64,000 nucleotides of DNA from contig JBBHKE010000284.1 in the NCBI GenBank assembly GCA_037447655.1, positions 102,122-166,121 of the forward strand. The letters are read 5' to 3'. Positions within the stretch are counted from its first letter, which is position 1. Each line of letters starts with the position of its first letter. The stretch comes from Zygnema cylindricum. Its lineage: Eukaryota; Streptophyta; Zygnematophyceae; Zygnematales; Zygnemataceae. This document shows positions 46,159 through 57,196 of the stretch, piece by piece. Position numbers and translations under genes: made by a program. The notes below the pieces were generated by a model, which had not been told where the DNA came from, did not search any database, and saw only the letters and a program-made list of their open reading frames with translations.

Positions 46159-49100
46159 ATGGAGGTCTCAAAGTTTCAGGTTATGGGCCCACCCTCTAGG
46201 GTAGCAATCTTTAATGGAACTGGCTTCATATACTGGGAAAGTATGATGATAAGAGCTCTATGCGAAAAAAGGTTTTGGGGGATAGTGAGTGGACGATTGG
46301 GGCGTCCATCAAGTCTTGGAATTCCTCCAGGGTTTAAAGGAAGCAGATTCACCAGGAAAGAGTATTCACCTTCAACGGAGGAAACAAAGGAATGAGAGGT
46401 GGTTGACAAAGGAAAGGAGAAGGAGGTGACCACACCAATAGCAACTAGTTTAGCATTCATGTCACCTATTCCGAGGAACGAGGAGAATGATACTGAAACC
46501 TGGGACTTCAACAATATGGCGGCAAAGCACTTCATTCTACGCCATCTCACTCAAGGACTTGCATGTTCTCATTTGCAAGTAGAGAGGGCATCCGATCTTT
46601 GGATGGCTCTCATAGAGATGTACCGAAGTGGTACGATTCAGCAAAAACAGTTGGCTGATCAGAAAGTTAAGGAGTATGTATACAAAGGGGGAAATATGTT
46701 GGATTTTTGGAATGAGCTTGCTACACTCTTCATGGAGCTAGAGAGTGCGGGAAAAGTTTTTAGTGAAAAAGAAAAGGTTAACTGTTTACTGATGAAGTTA
46801 CCTGATGAGTTCGAGAACATAGTCAATCGTGTGCAGGACTTGCCGGACTCAAGGTGGATATGGAACTCAGTGGTAGGGATGATTCTCGTTCGAGAGAATG
46901 GGATAAAGATCCGAAGGGGAGGAAAGAGTGGCCAAGCCTCGGCTATAGCGACCGATTGGAGGAACAAGGATTCCCGGAAACTAGTCGGAAACTATGGGGG
47001 TAGGGAGCAGAAAAAACAGGCTGACGAGTTCGAACCAAGGGCTTCCAAAGGTTTATGTCATTTTTGTAAGAAACCGGGGCACTATATGGCAGAGTGCACT
47101 AAGCTAACCGAGCTTCGGTTAAAGGAGGGGCAGACCGGTGGTACCCTGAGAGGAAAGAAAAAGGCCCTTGTCACACAGGTACTTGAGGCGGAATCCGAGG
47201 ACGAGGACGATGAGCTCTTTTTGGATGAGGAGTTGGAGGCGAAAACAGAGGTTGAAATTCCACGAAGGCAGAAATGTGCTTACGGTGGATTGAAAGGTGA
47301 AGCAGGTTGGATTATAGATTCAGGTGCCTCAATGCACATGTGTAAGGATAGGCACCTGTTCACTAAGATAAGAAAGATTCCCACCGTAGAGATAGAGTAC
47401 GGGGTTGGGAGGATAGTCACCACTACTCTTGTAGGATCGGTTGATCTGAAAGTGTTAGTAGAAGGAAAGACATCGATATTTACATTCTCCGATGTATTGT
47501 TTATTCCGGAGCTGAACAAAAACCTTATCTCTACATCTGTATTAGATGATAAGGGTTTTTTCACTAGCACTAGGGAAGGAGTCTTTACTGCTAGTTTTGA
47601 GGAGGATGTCTATTTCATTGCTGAGAAAGGTAGCCATGGGATGTTTAGGCTGATCTTAAGTAATGAAACGAAGAAACTTTATTATGTTGGTGTTCATGAT
47701 ATTATGATGTGGCATAAGAGGCTTGGGCATGTGAATCTAGATAAGTTAAGAGAGATGAAAAAGATGGGAGTGGTGGAAGGGATTCAGTTCAGTGAGAGTG
47801 ATGATATAAGTGATTGTAGTGGGTGTGCTCAAGGTAAAGCACACAGATTACCCTTTCATAAAACAGCCACCTACAAGGGAGAAAAACTTCTAGATGTAGT
47901 ACACACAGATATTTGGGGACCGGCTAGAGTGCCCTCACCGGGGGGGAAGAGATTTATGATGACTATAACTGATGATTGGTCTCGATATTCCTGGGTGTAT
48001 ATTTTGAAAAACAAGTCAAAAGCCGAGGATTGTTTTAGACAATATAAAGCATGGAGCGAAAAACTCCATGAAACTCCAATCAAGAGAGTAAGGAGTGACA
48101 ATGGTGGAGAGTATACTTCTAACCAGTTTAAGGTTTTTCTGAGGGAAGATGGGGTCCAACACCAAAAGACATTTCCAGAAAATCCAGAACAGAATGGGGT
48201 AGCTGAAAGGTTAAATAGAACACTAAGTGATAGTGCTAGAAGTATGTTGTCAAATAAGAAGATAGGAAAAAGGTTTTGGGCAGAAGCAATGAACTGTGCT
48301 AATTACCTCAAAAATAGAGTTCTTACTTCACCTATAAAAGATCACACACCTTATGAGAGATGGACAGGCCGGAAACCAGACTTATCTCATTTAAAGGTTT
48401 TCGGCAGTCAAGTATTCAGTCTAGATACAGATCGGTCTAATTGGAAGCTAGATCCTAAAGGAAAACCGGGATACTTATTAGGATATGATGAGGATGGTAA
48501 AGGATATAGAGTTTATGATCTAAAAAGAGAAGATAAAATCTTAGTAAAGCATCTAGTAGTTATGGATAAAGGAAAGTCTGTGGACCCCTTCAAATATACA
48601 AAGTCAGTAAAAATCAGATTTGAGTCAGAAAATTCTGATGACTTTGAGCTTCCTAACTATCCAGGTATTAGAGACGATGACATTCTTGCAGGTACAAATC
48701 AGACTGAAAAGGACTCGGCTGTGGAAACTCCAGTGACAACTCTACCCGAAGCGGAAGACGTGGTGGAAATTGATTCGGAATCAAGGGATAGGGGAGAAAC
48801 CGAGTTTGTTCGAAAGAATCCACGAGAACCATCTATTCCGGCCTCAGATTTTGAAAGGGGAAGGAGAAGTAGTAAAAGACTGCAAGAAAAACAGGTTAAT
48901 AACAAGGTAACAAAACTATCTCATCAAGATGAACCTCAAACTTATGGAGAGGCGATGACTTGTCCAGAAAAAAGAAATCGGTGGAAGATAGCCATCAATG
49001 AAGAGATGGCCTCAATTATGGCAGCCGATACTTGGGAGCTGGTGGATTGTCCACCTAACCGAAAACCAATCGGTTGTAAGTGGGTTTTCAAATTAAAACT

Positions 49101-50539
49101 GAACCTAGATAACACAATGGAGCGCTACAAGGCCCGACTAGTGGCAAAGGGATTTACACAAAATGAGGGAATTGACTACGAGGAAACCTTTGCCCCGGTG
49201 GTCAGATTTCCCTCCGTCCGCATACTTCTCAGCCTTGGCAGCAGCAGAAGACATGGAAGTGCACCAGATGGACATCAAAACAATCTTTTTGCATGGAGAA
49301 TTGGAAGAGGAGATCTTCATGCAACAACCCGAAGGGTTTGTGGAAGAAGGAGAGGAGAGTAAGGTATGTCGGCTAATTAAATCTCTTTATGGTTTGAAAC
49401 AGGCGCCTCGACACTGGAATAAGAAGCTTGATGAGTTTCTTACCGGTCAGGGATATATCCGGATTAGCTCAGATCACACAATCTATGTTTTCGAAGATGA
49501 GGAAGGTTTTATATTTATTGCAATTTATGTTGATGATTTGCTTGTTTTAAGTAAATCAATGGAAAAAATTAATAAACTGAAAACCGATCTTAAGGGGAGA
49601 TTTGAAATGAAGGATATGGGGGAAGCAAAATATATTTTGGGAATTCTAGTAGAGAGAGACCGAAAAAGAAAAATTATAAGATTGACTCAAAAGGAAGCAA
49701 TAGGGAACATGCTTGAAAAATTTCAAATGGATAAAGCTAATAGTTGTACAACTCCAATGGAATTGAAGAAGGGAAGTGAGGGGAGTGAGGAAGAAGGAGT
49801 CATAGTCTTAGACGAGGAATTATCTCCTGAAGAACAAAAGTTCATGCAGACTATTCCTTACAGGCAAGTAGTGGGAAGTCTAATCTATTTTATGAATTGT
49901 ACCCGGCCGGATTTAGCTGCAGCCGTAGGAGTGCTGAGTAGAGGTCTAAATGCTCCCACTAAGAAGGATTGGGAGGCAGCTAAGAGAGTTCTTAGATACT
50001 TGATAGGAACTAGGGATCTATGGTTGCATTTGGGTGGGGAGAATACTGATATCACTACTTGGAGTGATGCTAGTTATGGTGATGCTCCGATGAGGAGATG
50101 CACCTCAGGATATGTATTATATGTGGGAGATGGGGCTTGCTGTTGGAGTAGCAAACAGCAAAAGGTTATTGCTCAGTCCACCATGGAGGCTGAGTATATG
50201 GCCTCTTGCTCTGCTGTAAAAGAATTGATGGGGGTCAAGTCTTTACTTGGTGAATCTGGTCATCTTAAGAGTGGTGTGCATAAAATATTTTGTGATAATC
50301 AAGCAGCAATCGCTATTTCTGCCAATCCTAAACATCATTTTAAAGCTAAACACATGGACATTAGACTCAGCTTTGTTAGAGAGAAAGTAGAAAATAAAAT
50401 AATCAGTTTAGAGTACCGACGAGATAGTGAGATGGTAGCAGATATGATGACCAAACCTGTGCCTTCCCCTAATCTAATTTTCTGCAGGGAGAAGTGTGGT
50501 CTGAAATTAAAGATTGACAAGAAAATAAGGGGAGTGTAG
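46159..50539 (+). pseudogene. gag-pol: F1-b gag-pol polyprotein, one stop and one frameshift
   Basis: The ATG is in the 5' LTR end. A TGA at codon 79 (46393-46395) is followed by a long open stretch through Gag, protease (IIDSGASMHMC), integrase and the start of RT. An extra C at about 49233 shifts the frame; the rest of RT (YVDDLLVL) and RNase H is open to 50539. The natural stop before the polypurine tract has become a sense codon, adding a few residues that end at the TAG formed by the LTR start. Confidence 0.9.
46179..46193 (+). promoter_or_regulatory. F1-b primer-binding site (copia type)
   Basis: GGTTATGGGCCCACC lies directly after the LTR end TTTCA, inside gag codons. Confidence 0.85.
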
Positions 50540-51585
50540 AAATTAATGGTTTTAAGTATTTTCTAGGTCTGAATAGAAATAAAGAAGCCGAGGCAGTCTA
50601 CCTCTAACTTCTCTCTCCAACTCTGAAACTTGTCGTAGTCACTGAGAAATTGGAGAGGAAGCTAGAGCCATGGCTACCTAGGCTATCCTCACGTTTACGG
50701 GAAATTTATATTAGTCTAGGGATTAATTACTAAAAGTTATGTGGCGGCGACAGGATTTGATCCTGGTACCTGCCGGCCGTCAGTGAGTAGATAGCCGGTA
50801 GCCTTAGCCGTTAAGTCTAAAAGTAGTGTTACGTAGTATATAGTACGATAATTATTTAAATATTACACGTAGGATAAATCATTTAACTATAACTGTTAAC
50901 GGGATACATAGATATGGTAGTGTAAAAGTACGAATTGCCTTAGGGATAAGAAATCAATACAGCGCATTCATTTCGTAAGCGAAACAAATACCGCGCATGT
51001 ATTTATTACGGCTACGATCAAATGCGAGTTTAATCGGACGGCCGGAATTAGCGCCGAGATCGCGGATGGAGAATTCGGCGGTTTGTGGGCATCGCCACAT
51101 CGGATGACACGTGGCGATGTAACATTGGAGCGCGGCATCTCCGAGGATTAAAGGAGCGAATCCGGATATTCCACGTGTGGACATTTAGGCCATGTCGTAT
51201 AATGTCCGTACATAAAGTACACCGGCAGCTGTACTTTTGCGTACGGAACAGTAATTTGATTGGTTCCGTACATCACTAGATAGAGTATGTGAGAGAGATA
51301 GGCCTTAGAAAAATTAGAAGATAGGACCCTCTCTCCCAGAGAGCTTCTGTATAAATGGTCAACTTTGACCCTCCATAACTTACTGCTCAGGAGAGAAAAT
51401 TCAGAGATTCTTTTTGCTATCGACTCAGGGGAGTCTTGCCTTCACAGGGGTGAAGGTGGTCAGTGTTTTTGTCTGCCAGGGTGGCGGTTATTTTTGCTTA
51501 AACACAAAGGGGTCAGGATTATCCTAGAGGCTTCTTAGAAGCTTTCCACTCTGAGGACTTATGGAGGTCTCAGAGTTTCAAATGA

Positions 51586-52654
51586 GAGGGGGATTGTTAT
51601 GTTTTACATTGTGGGATTTGTCATTGTGTCGATTGAAATTTTACCAATCATTGTACGCTTTCGTTTAAGTGTTGATTATGTGTGTCAGAGTTATTTGTGT
51701 CTTGTCTTACTTGAAGTGTATGTACGGCGAGTTTAAGTAACTGTACCGTTATGTGTCGTAGTGATCGTAGTGGTCTTTGTATTGAGGTAATTTTATGGTG
51801 TTGTACTTCGCTGGCGCGCGTTTCGCGCCCGCAGTTGATTGGTTAGTTTTGTACTTTGGTACTCGAGGTTCGCTTGAGGTCTTGACATTTCATTAGTGAA
51901 TCGGACTTCCGCGAGAATTGACGATGTTTCACTTCGCGATGCACGATTCTATTTCGGTTCGGTGTGGAGATTTGTCCTTTCGGTTGCGACGTACATTTGT
52001 ACGGCCGATATCGTTTCACTTTGTCGTGGAGTTTTGTTCAACGTTCACGTACGTACCTTTTGATCGTGTACGGCTAGTAATGATATTTTGAGGTGAGTGC
52101 GTACTTTATTCTGTGTGATTACTTGTTCGTTTGTTGTTTGAGGTGTGCGCATTTTGCGCACGTGATACTTTTGTTGATTGTGTTTGGTGTCGTGATACTT
52201 ATTCCGATTGTGTTTGGGGTCGGTCAAGTCTTCAGGTTGAATATGTTTGAAGTGTACTTTCGTGTACTTCGTTGTGTTACGTATTGGTGTAGTATTAGTG
52301 GTAGGCGCTTAGTGCGCATTTAATGTACGCTTTGGTTGGTATTGTTATGTGCCGTTTGAAAGAGTATATTGAGGTGTAGTTAGAGAGAGGTTTTTATCAA
52401 TTGAGTTAGAGTTGATCCTCCTTGTAGATTATCAAGTATAGAGAGGAATGGAAGGAGATTTAGCTTAATGAGTTTGAGGAGTTAGAGGAGTTAGAAGTGA
52501 GAGTGTTTTTGAGGGTGTGAGGAAACTATATAAGAAAAGTTCTCCGTGGAATATATTGGCTTCCTTGGGGTTATCTTTCTCTTGTGTGTGTTTAATCTTT
52601 TATGCTTCCGCGTGCATTTGCACTCAGTTTTATTTTATTGTTAAGATCCTTTCA
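51586..52654 (+). repeat. F4 3' LTR, distal part
   Basis: The LTR resumes after F1-b with GAGGGGGATTGTTATG and follows the 5' LTR to the TTTCA end. The shared marks are TCACTTTGTCGTGGA, TTGAGTTAGAGTTGATCCTCC and CTTCCGCGTGCATTTGCACTCA. It lacks the T1 insertion found in the 5' LTR. Confidence 0.8.
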
Positions 52655-53110
52655 TGTTAAACTACGCTTAGAATTTTAGACATAATAAGATCGTACCTAT
52701 TTTAGTGTAAAGATATGTGTGGCGTAATAATTATTCGCGCGAACACCCAAATTAGAGTTATGAAAAAATTAGAGTCAAAGGACGCGACAGTGTACGATTT
52801 ATCAGATTTTGTACTTTTACCTATTTTACTGTGAAGATCCTGATGCCAGATCTGTTGTACCAAAATTATAATTAATGATCAATTAGTATTAAACATTTAA
52901 AAAAAAAAAAATGAAAATCCTAATTAGTGTTAATAACGCTAATTGTTTTTTAACACTAATAATTTCTCAACGCTTATAACGATTCACAGTGTAGTGTAAA
53001 GAAATTATAAGTGTAAATAAACAAATAATGTTCTTAACACTATTTTGGGTTAAGGGCCTGACTTCAACAAATCATTAACACTAATTGATATATCTAAGTA
53101 TCAAACACTA

Positions 53111-53614
53111 CACGGCGAATCTTAATTAGAGTCATGTACGCTAATTTCGTCACCCCAAATTTTGACTCTATCACCATAATTACAATACATTATTCTAAAT
53201 TATTCTTTACATTATTTAAGATACTTTTTTAATGAGCGTTAATAACTCTAATACAATGTCGTTTTAAATAGTGTGGCGTACGGTCGGTGTTTGACCGTGC
53301 AAAATTGTATTTTATTAAGTAAAAAAATACAAATATTGATTTAATACAAGTCGTTATCATGTAATTGTAGATTAACAAATTGCGTAGTCCAAACGTCATA
53401 ATGACGTGAAACTGTACGTTTTGTCAGATTTTGTACTTGTACCTAATTTATAGTAGATATATTCAACGCCCAAATTTACGCCCAAATTAGAGTTATTGAT
53501 AAATTAGAGTATTTTTTTTTTAGAAGGGTTGATTACCCAAAATGGAGTTAATAACTCTAATTTTTTTTTTGTTTTACTCTAATTATTTCTTTACTCTAAT
53601 TACGATTCGCGATA
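53111..53614. mobile_element. T1-7: T1 MITE, about 504 bp
   Basis: The left end CACGGCGAATCTTAATTAG and right end CTAATTACGATTCGCGATA are inverted, with TA at 53109-53110 and 53615-53616. The interior matches T1-1 in inverted orientation, including the AGTGTGGCGTACGG block and the TAAGTAAAAAAATAC hairpin. Confidence 0.75.
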
Positions 53615-53616
53615 TA

Positions 53617-53903
53617 TTGTAATTTGAATACGCGTTTATTCCCATATTGTAGCCGCTATGCCCGGTCACATAGTTGACGTTTGAACATGTAGAACATGTT
53701 AACACTATTTCCCCCGTCTTTATTACTATGATTCTAATCTGAGTGAGCTTTCCCATGTCGACGTCATTATCTGCCACTTTTTCTCTACACTTGTACGAAA
53801 TAACGGGTGTTACGTTTTCCTTCTTCCCTTCCCATTTAGTAATCCAATTTTGTCTTTGCCGTACATATATTTTTGGTTCCCGTGTTTTCAGCTGGTTCAC
53901 CAT
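53617..53903 (-). other. Unassigned open stretch before repeat block R
   Basis: The minus strand is open for about 95 residues here and reads like ordinary protein (for example WEGKKENVTPVISYKC, GKLTQIRIIVIKTGE, CSTCSNVNY). No family is recognised. The cysteines could be part of a decayed zinc-binding motif. The frame continues into T1-7 only because that sequence happens to be open. Confidence 0.25.
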
Positions 53904-54288
53904 CGCGCTTTATTACCAAAGTCTTAGTCTTGTAATTATTGGACATGTTTAACCGGCTTCGGATTTAATAGCGTGGAAGTCAAACGGTTTGGGAATAATT
54001 TTCCTACTAACTTATTGCAGTTTGTTACGTTTCCTAGACGCTTAATATTATAGAAGTATAGGGGACACCGACAAGATTTGTTGCGACCATGGATTTATGT
54101 ACTGTGCGTATCTTTTTTGAAGTTTTGTAGTATATTGTGGTAGTCAATGTCCACTTTTGAACGTATTGTCACCTCTCGCCAAAGTTTTGTACCACTTTAA
54201 GGGTTCATCTAATGTGTGTACTTAGGGTTGAGGCCCATTGGGCCAATTTTCGGGCTGAAAAAAAAACTTACTTAGACTTATTAATTTA

Positions 54289-56265
54289 GGGAATTGATAA
54301 TGATAGTGACTGTTTTGGTTGCGGACAGCCACTTACGTCATTTTGTCAAAAAACGTAAGTTTGAAGTACACACAGGTCAAATAAAGCACCGTTCAGTACA
54401 AATTGACAGTCAATCGGTTGAACAACTTTGACTTTGAAAATATTTTTCAACCGCTTAAAATTATGCCGCGCTTGCAAACCTCGACCGTCATAATAAATTT
54501 AGCAATTCACACGGCCGGCGAACGTTTACGGTAACAAAACTGCGGCAACCACATGTAAATAAAAAGCGTTGCAGACAGTCACTTTTTGTCGTTATGTGAG
54601 CTCCACGGTGAGAGCACTTAGCCGCAAAATTGAAATTTAATCGTCTAAGAGCGTTGTTCCATTAGGCGCTCTCTGTAAACGTCAAAAATTCGTTTACTGA
54701 GGCGATCGTTCCATTGTGTCGGGTCAGTAACCGACATTTGTTTTGCATGGCACATTTTGATTGGTTCACGTATTAGATGAATACGATTCTGGTAATCTTC
54801 AAAGAATCTCTGAGAGCAACTTGTGACCACATATTTGTACCAGCGAAAGGTAAAAAGTGACTTGTACGACGTATTGAATTAAATATGTACGGGCGGACGA
54901 AACGTAAGATATGTAAAAGCGTACGAAAATGTCAGAATGGTTAGTGGATACCAACAGAAGCGTGAAACAATATCTTCCGTCATAGATTTTCTTGCGGCTT
55001 CCGGTGGCCTCGCATCCTCCCTGGCGGAAGGCACATGTCATATGCGACGTGTACCCATCTGGTCGCGCGGTCGTCGTGGATATTTGTTCACTTTTCCACG
55101 AGGCACGACGGTATTCGTTCAGGCGTTGAGAATTGACCTACTCCAGGTCACTTGTTGCGAACTGAAAGTGTCAGACGGCGGCGTATCCGATAATGCATCC
55201 GACGGTCCACGTTTACGCCCATAAACGTGGAGAATCAAATCCCTCATGCAGTAGCCTTGTTTTTCTGACATTTTTTTTTCTTTGGTACGGCACTGTACGA
55301 AACAGTACGGCTTTCAGTAAACAACGTCGTTTTTTCCCTAATGGAACCTTGCCCTAAGCGTTACATTGAACTTAGACGCAAAGTGAAACGAAACCTCTTG
55401 AAACTGAAGTCTCGTACGAAAATATTGCCGGTTCGTCGTACACATAAAATATTTCCGCGGACGAAAAAATTGCGTCACGCTTCGCGAACCAACATTTTTT
55501 CGAAATCGACAAGCGTGCGATTCGTACAAATGAAAACCGCTCGGCGCTCGCACCAAACCGAACCGACACAAAATTACAGTATCGAATGAAACAACACATA
55601 ACTGAGGGTCTGATGCGAACCGAACAAAACATTTGACGGCGCGATTTCGGCCGATGCCGATTCGCCCAATATCCTAACATTTCGCTGTCGATGTAAGACT
55701 GTTGATTCGTATATAGTGTGGCTCGATTTCGTCGCGCGTGACGACGCACATTTTTTTCATTTAATTTCAAATAATATGGTTCGTTTTATTATAACAGTTT
55801 ATTTCGTTTGGCGCGTTATAATATTTCTGTACGAAACTTATAGTACTTCAGTTTAAAATTGTTTCGTTTCACTATGCGTCTAAGTTCAATGTAACGATTA
55901 GATGATTAAATTTCAATTTGATGGCTAAGTTCTCTCACCGTGGAGCTCACATAACGACAAAAAGTGACTGTCTGCAACACTTTTTATTTACATGTGGTTG
56001 CCGCAGTTTTGTTACCGTAAATGTTCGCCGGCCGTGTGAATTGCTAAATTTATTATGACGGTCGACATTCGCAAGCGCGGCATAATTTTAAGCGGTTGAA
56101 AAATATTTTCAAAGTCAAAGTTGTTCAACTGATTGACCGTCAAATTTGTACTCAACGGTGCTTTATTTGTACCTGTGTGTACTTCAAACGTACGTTTTTT
56201 GACAAAATGACGTAAGTGACTGTTCGCAACCACAACCAAAACAGTCACTGTCATTATCAATTCCC
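54289..56265. mobile_element. T3-b: foldback element with ~360-bp inverted arms
   Basis: Arms at 54289-54650 and about 55905-56265 are inverted copies with only scattered differences, starting GGGAATTGATAATGA. The interior (54650-55905) is about 1.25 kb with short frames that match no transposase; part of it recurs at 60577-60830. Candidate flanks TTAATTTA and TTAATATT agree at 6 of 8 positions. Long TIRs fit a foldback or MULE-type element. No transposase is present, so it would be non-autonomous. Confidence 0.75.
55417..55682 (+). repeat. Repeat S copy 1, inside T3-b
   Basis: The block from GCCGGTTCGTCG to ATATCCTAACATT recurs in the same orientation at 60577-60830 with moderate divergence. 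Shared landmarks are CGCGGACGAAAAA, CACCAAACCGAACCGACACAAAA and GACGGCGCGATTT. The minus-strand frame here is also partly conserved, but no product is recognised. Confidence 0.6.
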
Positions 56266-56292
56266 TTAATATTTGTACTATTAGTGTACTAT

Positions 56293-56745
56293 TAGTGTTG
56301 CATATCTGTCATAAACTTATCGTTATGAAACCAATCACGATAAATATCGTTTGTCGAACGGTGAGGGATCCCGATAGTTCGCTCCGAGACCAATAATTTC
56401 CATTTCGACTATAACTGGAAAAAGATTGTACGCTATATAATAGTACTCTATAGCATATTGTATTATATTTTTCATTGTATATAGCATGGTACGCCACGTA
56501 TGAAAATCTATCCCGTATGTTATATAACGGAAGGACGGAACTTCATTAGAATGGAAAATACCCACAACTGCACGGAATGAACCGTACGATTGTCGCCGAT
56601 AGTTATCAAATCGGTGTTATCGCGATAAAAAAACAGTATTATCGCGATAACACCGGTACCGATTTATCGTGACGATATATCCATTATCGGTATGCCAATA
56701 GGGGCATATTGGTTCTCGGCAATTGGACACCGATACACAACACTA
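56293..56745. mobile_element. hAT-4: short hAT-like element
   Basis: The ends TAGTGTTGCATATCTG and CCGATACACAACACTA are those of the hAT family, with TATCGG-rich subterminal DNA. The left part (AATTTCCATTTCG, GCATATTGTATTATAT) follows hAT-1 closely. The flanks TGTACTAT and TAACCTAT are not duplicates. An internal perfect 17-bp palindrome, CGGTGTTATCGCGATAA and its complement, lies at about 56610-56653. Confidence 0.7.
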
Positions 56746-56760
56746 TAACCTATGAGATTA

Positions 56761-56977
56761 CAACGTGAATCGCTATTAGCGTTAACAAATATTTAGTGTT
56801 AAAGAACAATTAGTGTGACTAACGCTAATTGGGAATTTGGGGATTTTGACTGAAATCAGTCACTCTAATTTGTTTTTTAGGGTTTTTTAAAAAGAATTAA
56901 TCACTCTATTTAAGTTTTTCGGTCAAAATTTAGGGGCGCCGTATTAGTTTGATTGACTCTAACAGCGATTCGCGGTG
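56761..56977. mobile_element. T1-8: T1 MITE
   Basis: The left end CAACGTGAATCGCTATTAGCG and right end CAGCGATTCGCGGTG are inverted, with TA on both sides (56759-56760, 56978-56979). The right TA is shared with the left TA of T1-9. Confidence 0.7.
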
Positions 56978-56979
56978 TA

Positions 56980-57196
56980 CAACTTGAATCGCTATTAGCG
57001 TTAATGTTTTTTATGCCACGTAAAACATATTTTCTCCGTACATATATAAACGATTTTCAATTTGAGACCGCCAATTGGAAGCTGAAAATCTTGGCTTTCA
57101 ATCGCCACCGTCAGATCCACAATCCGATAAATGTGTACGGAGAGAAGATGTTTTAAGAGACGAAAAAAACATTAACACTAAAAGCGATTCACGGTG
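56980..57196. mobile_element. T1-9: T1 MITE, 217-bp subfamily
   Basis: The left end CAACTTGAATCGCTATTAGCG and right end AAAGCGATTCACGGTG are inverted. The interior (CCGTACA, GAGACCGCCAAT, CAATCGCCACCGTCAGATCC) is shared with the same-length copy T1-10 at 58626-58842. Confidence 0.75.

Larger units (their letters stand above)
38673..51580 (+). mobile_element. F1-b: Copia element in the F4 3' LTR, hosting F1-c
   Basis: The 5' LTR is 38673-39472 plus 45931-46178 (1,048 bp in total) and the 3' LTR is 50535-51580 (1,046 bp). The flanks are ATTGA (38668-38672) and AATGA (51581-51585), one mismatch. The F4 5' LTR shows the empty arrangement near 12240-12262. The element is complete except that F1-c lies in its 5' LTR. 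Confidence 0.9.
12114..52654 (+). mobile_element. F4: non-autonomous LTR retrotransposon hosting the nest
   Basis: The 5' LTR (12114-13926, starting TGCTAGACTC, ending TTTCA) is followed by a plant-type primer site. The 3' LTR starts TGTTAGACTC at 38539 and resumes after F1-b at 51586, ending at 52654 (TTTCA). The flanks are TGTAA (12109-12113) and TGTTA (52655-52659), a 5-bp duplication with one mismatch. Removing nested insertions leaves LTRs of about 1.2 kb and an internal region of only about 1.9 kb (13927-14101 plus 36786-38538) with no recognisable gag, RT or integrase. It is therefore a LARD-type non-autonomous element. Confidence 0.8.
11861..52991. mobile_element. T1-5: T1 copy split by the 40.5-kb LTR-element nest
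   Basis: The left end CACCGCGAATCGTTATTAG starts at 11861 after TA (11859-11860). The right end AACGATTCACAGTG stops at 52991 before TA (52992-52993). The T1 body is interrupted between 12113 and 52655. The left half carries the usual interior marks (AGTGTGGTGTACG, GTCCGTACAAAACCGTAC) and the right half supplies the rest. Confidence 0.7.
11843..53108. mobile_element. T1-6: outermost T1 copy of the nest
   Basis: Only 16 bases of its left terminal repeat (CACCGTGAATCGCTAT) remain at 11843-11858, preceded by TA. The sequence resumes at 52994 with GTGTAAAGAAATTATAAG. Joining the two sides across the shared TA gives a normal T1 start (compare 58850 onward). Its right end before 53109 is not clearly preserved. 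It was split when T1-5 inserted at a TA inside its own terminal repeat. Confidence 0.6.
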
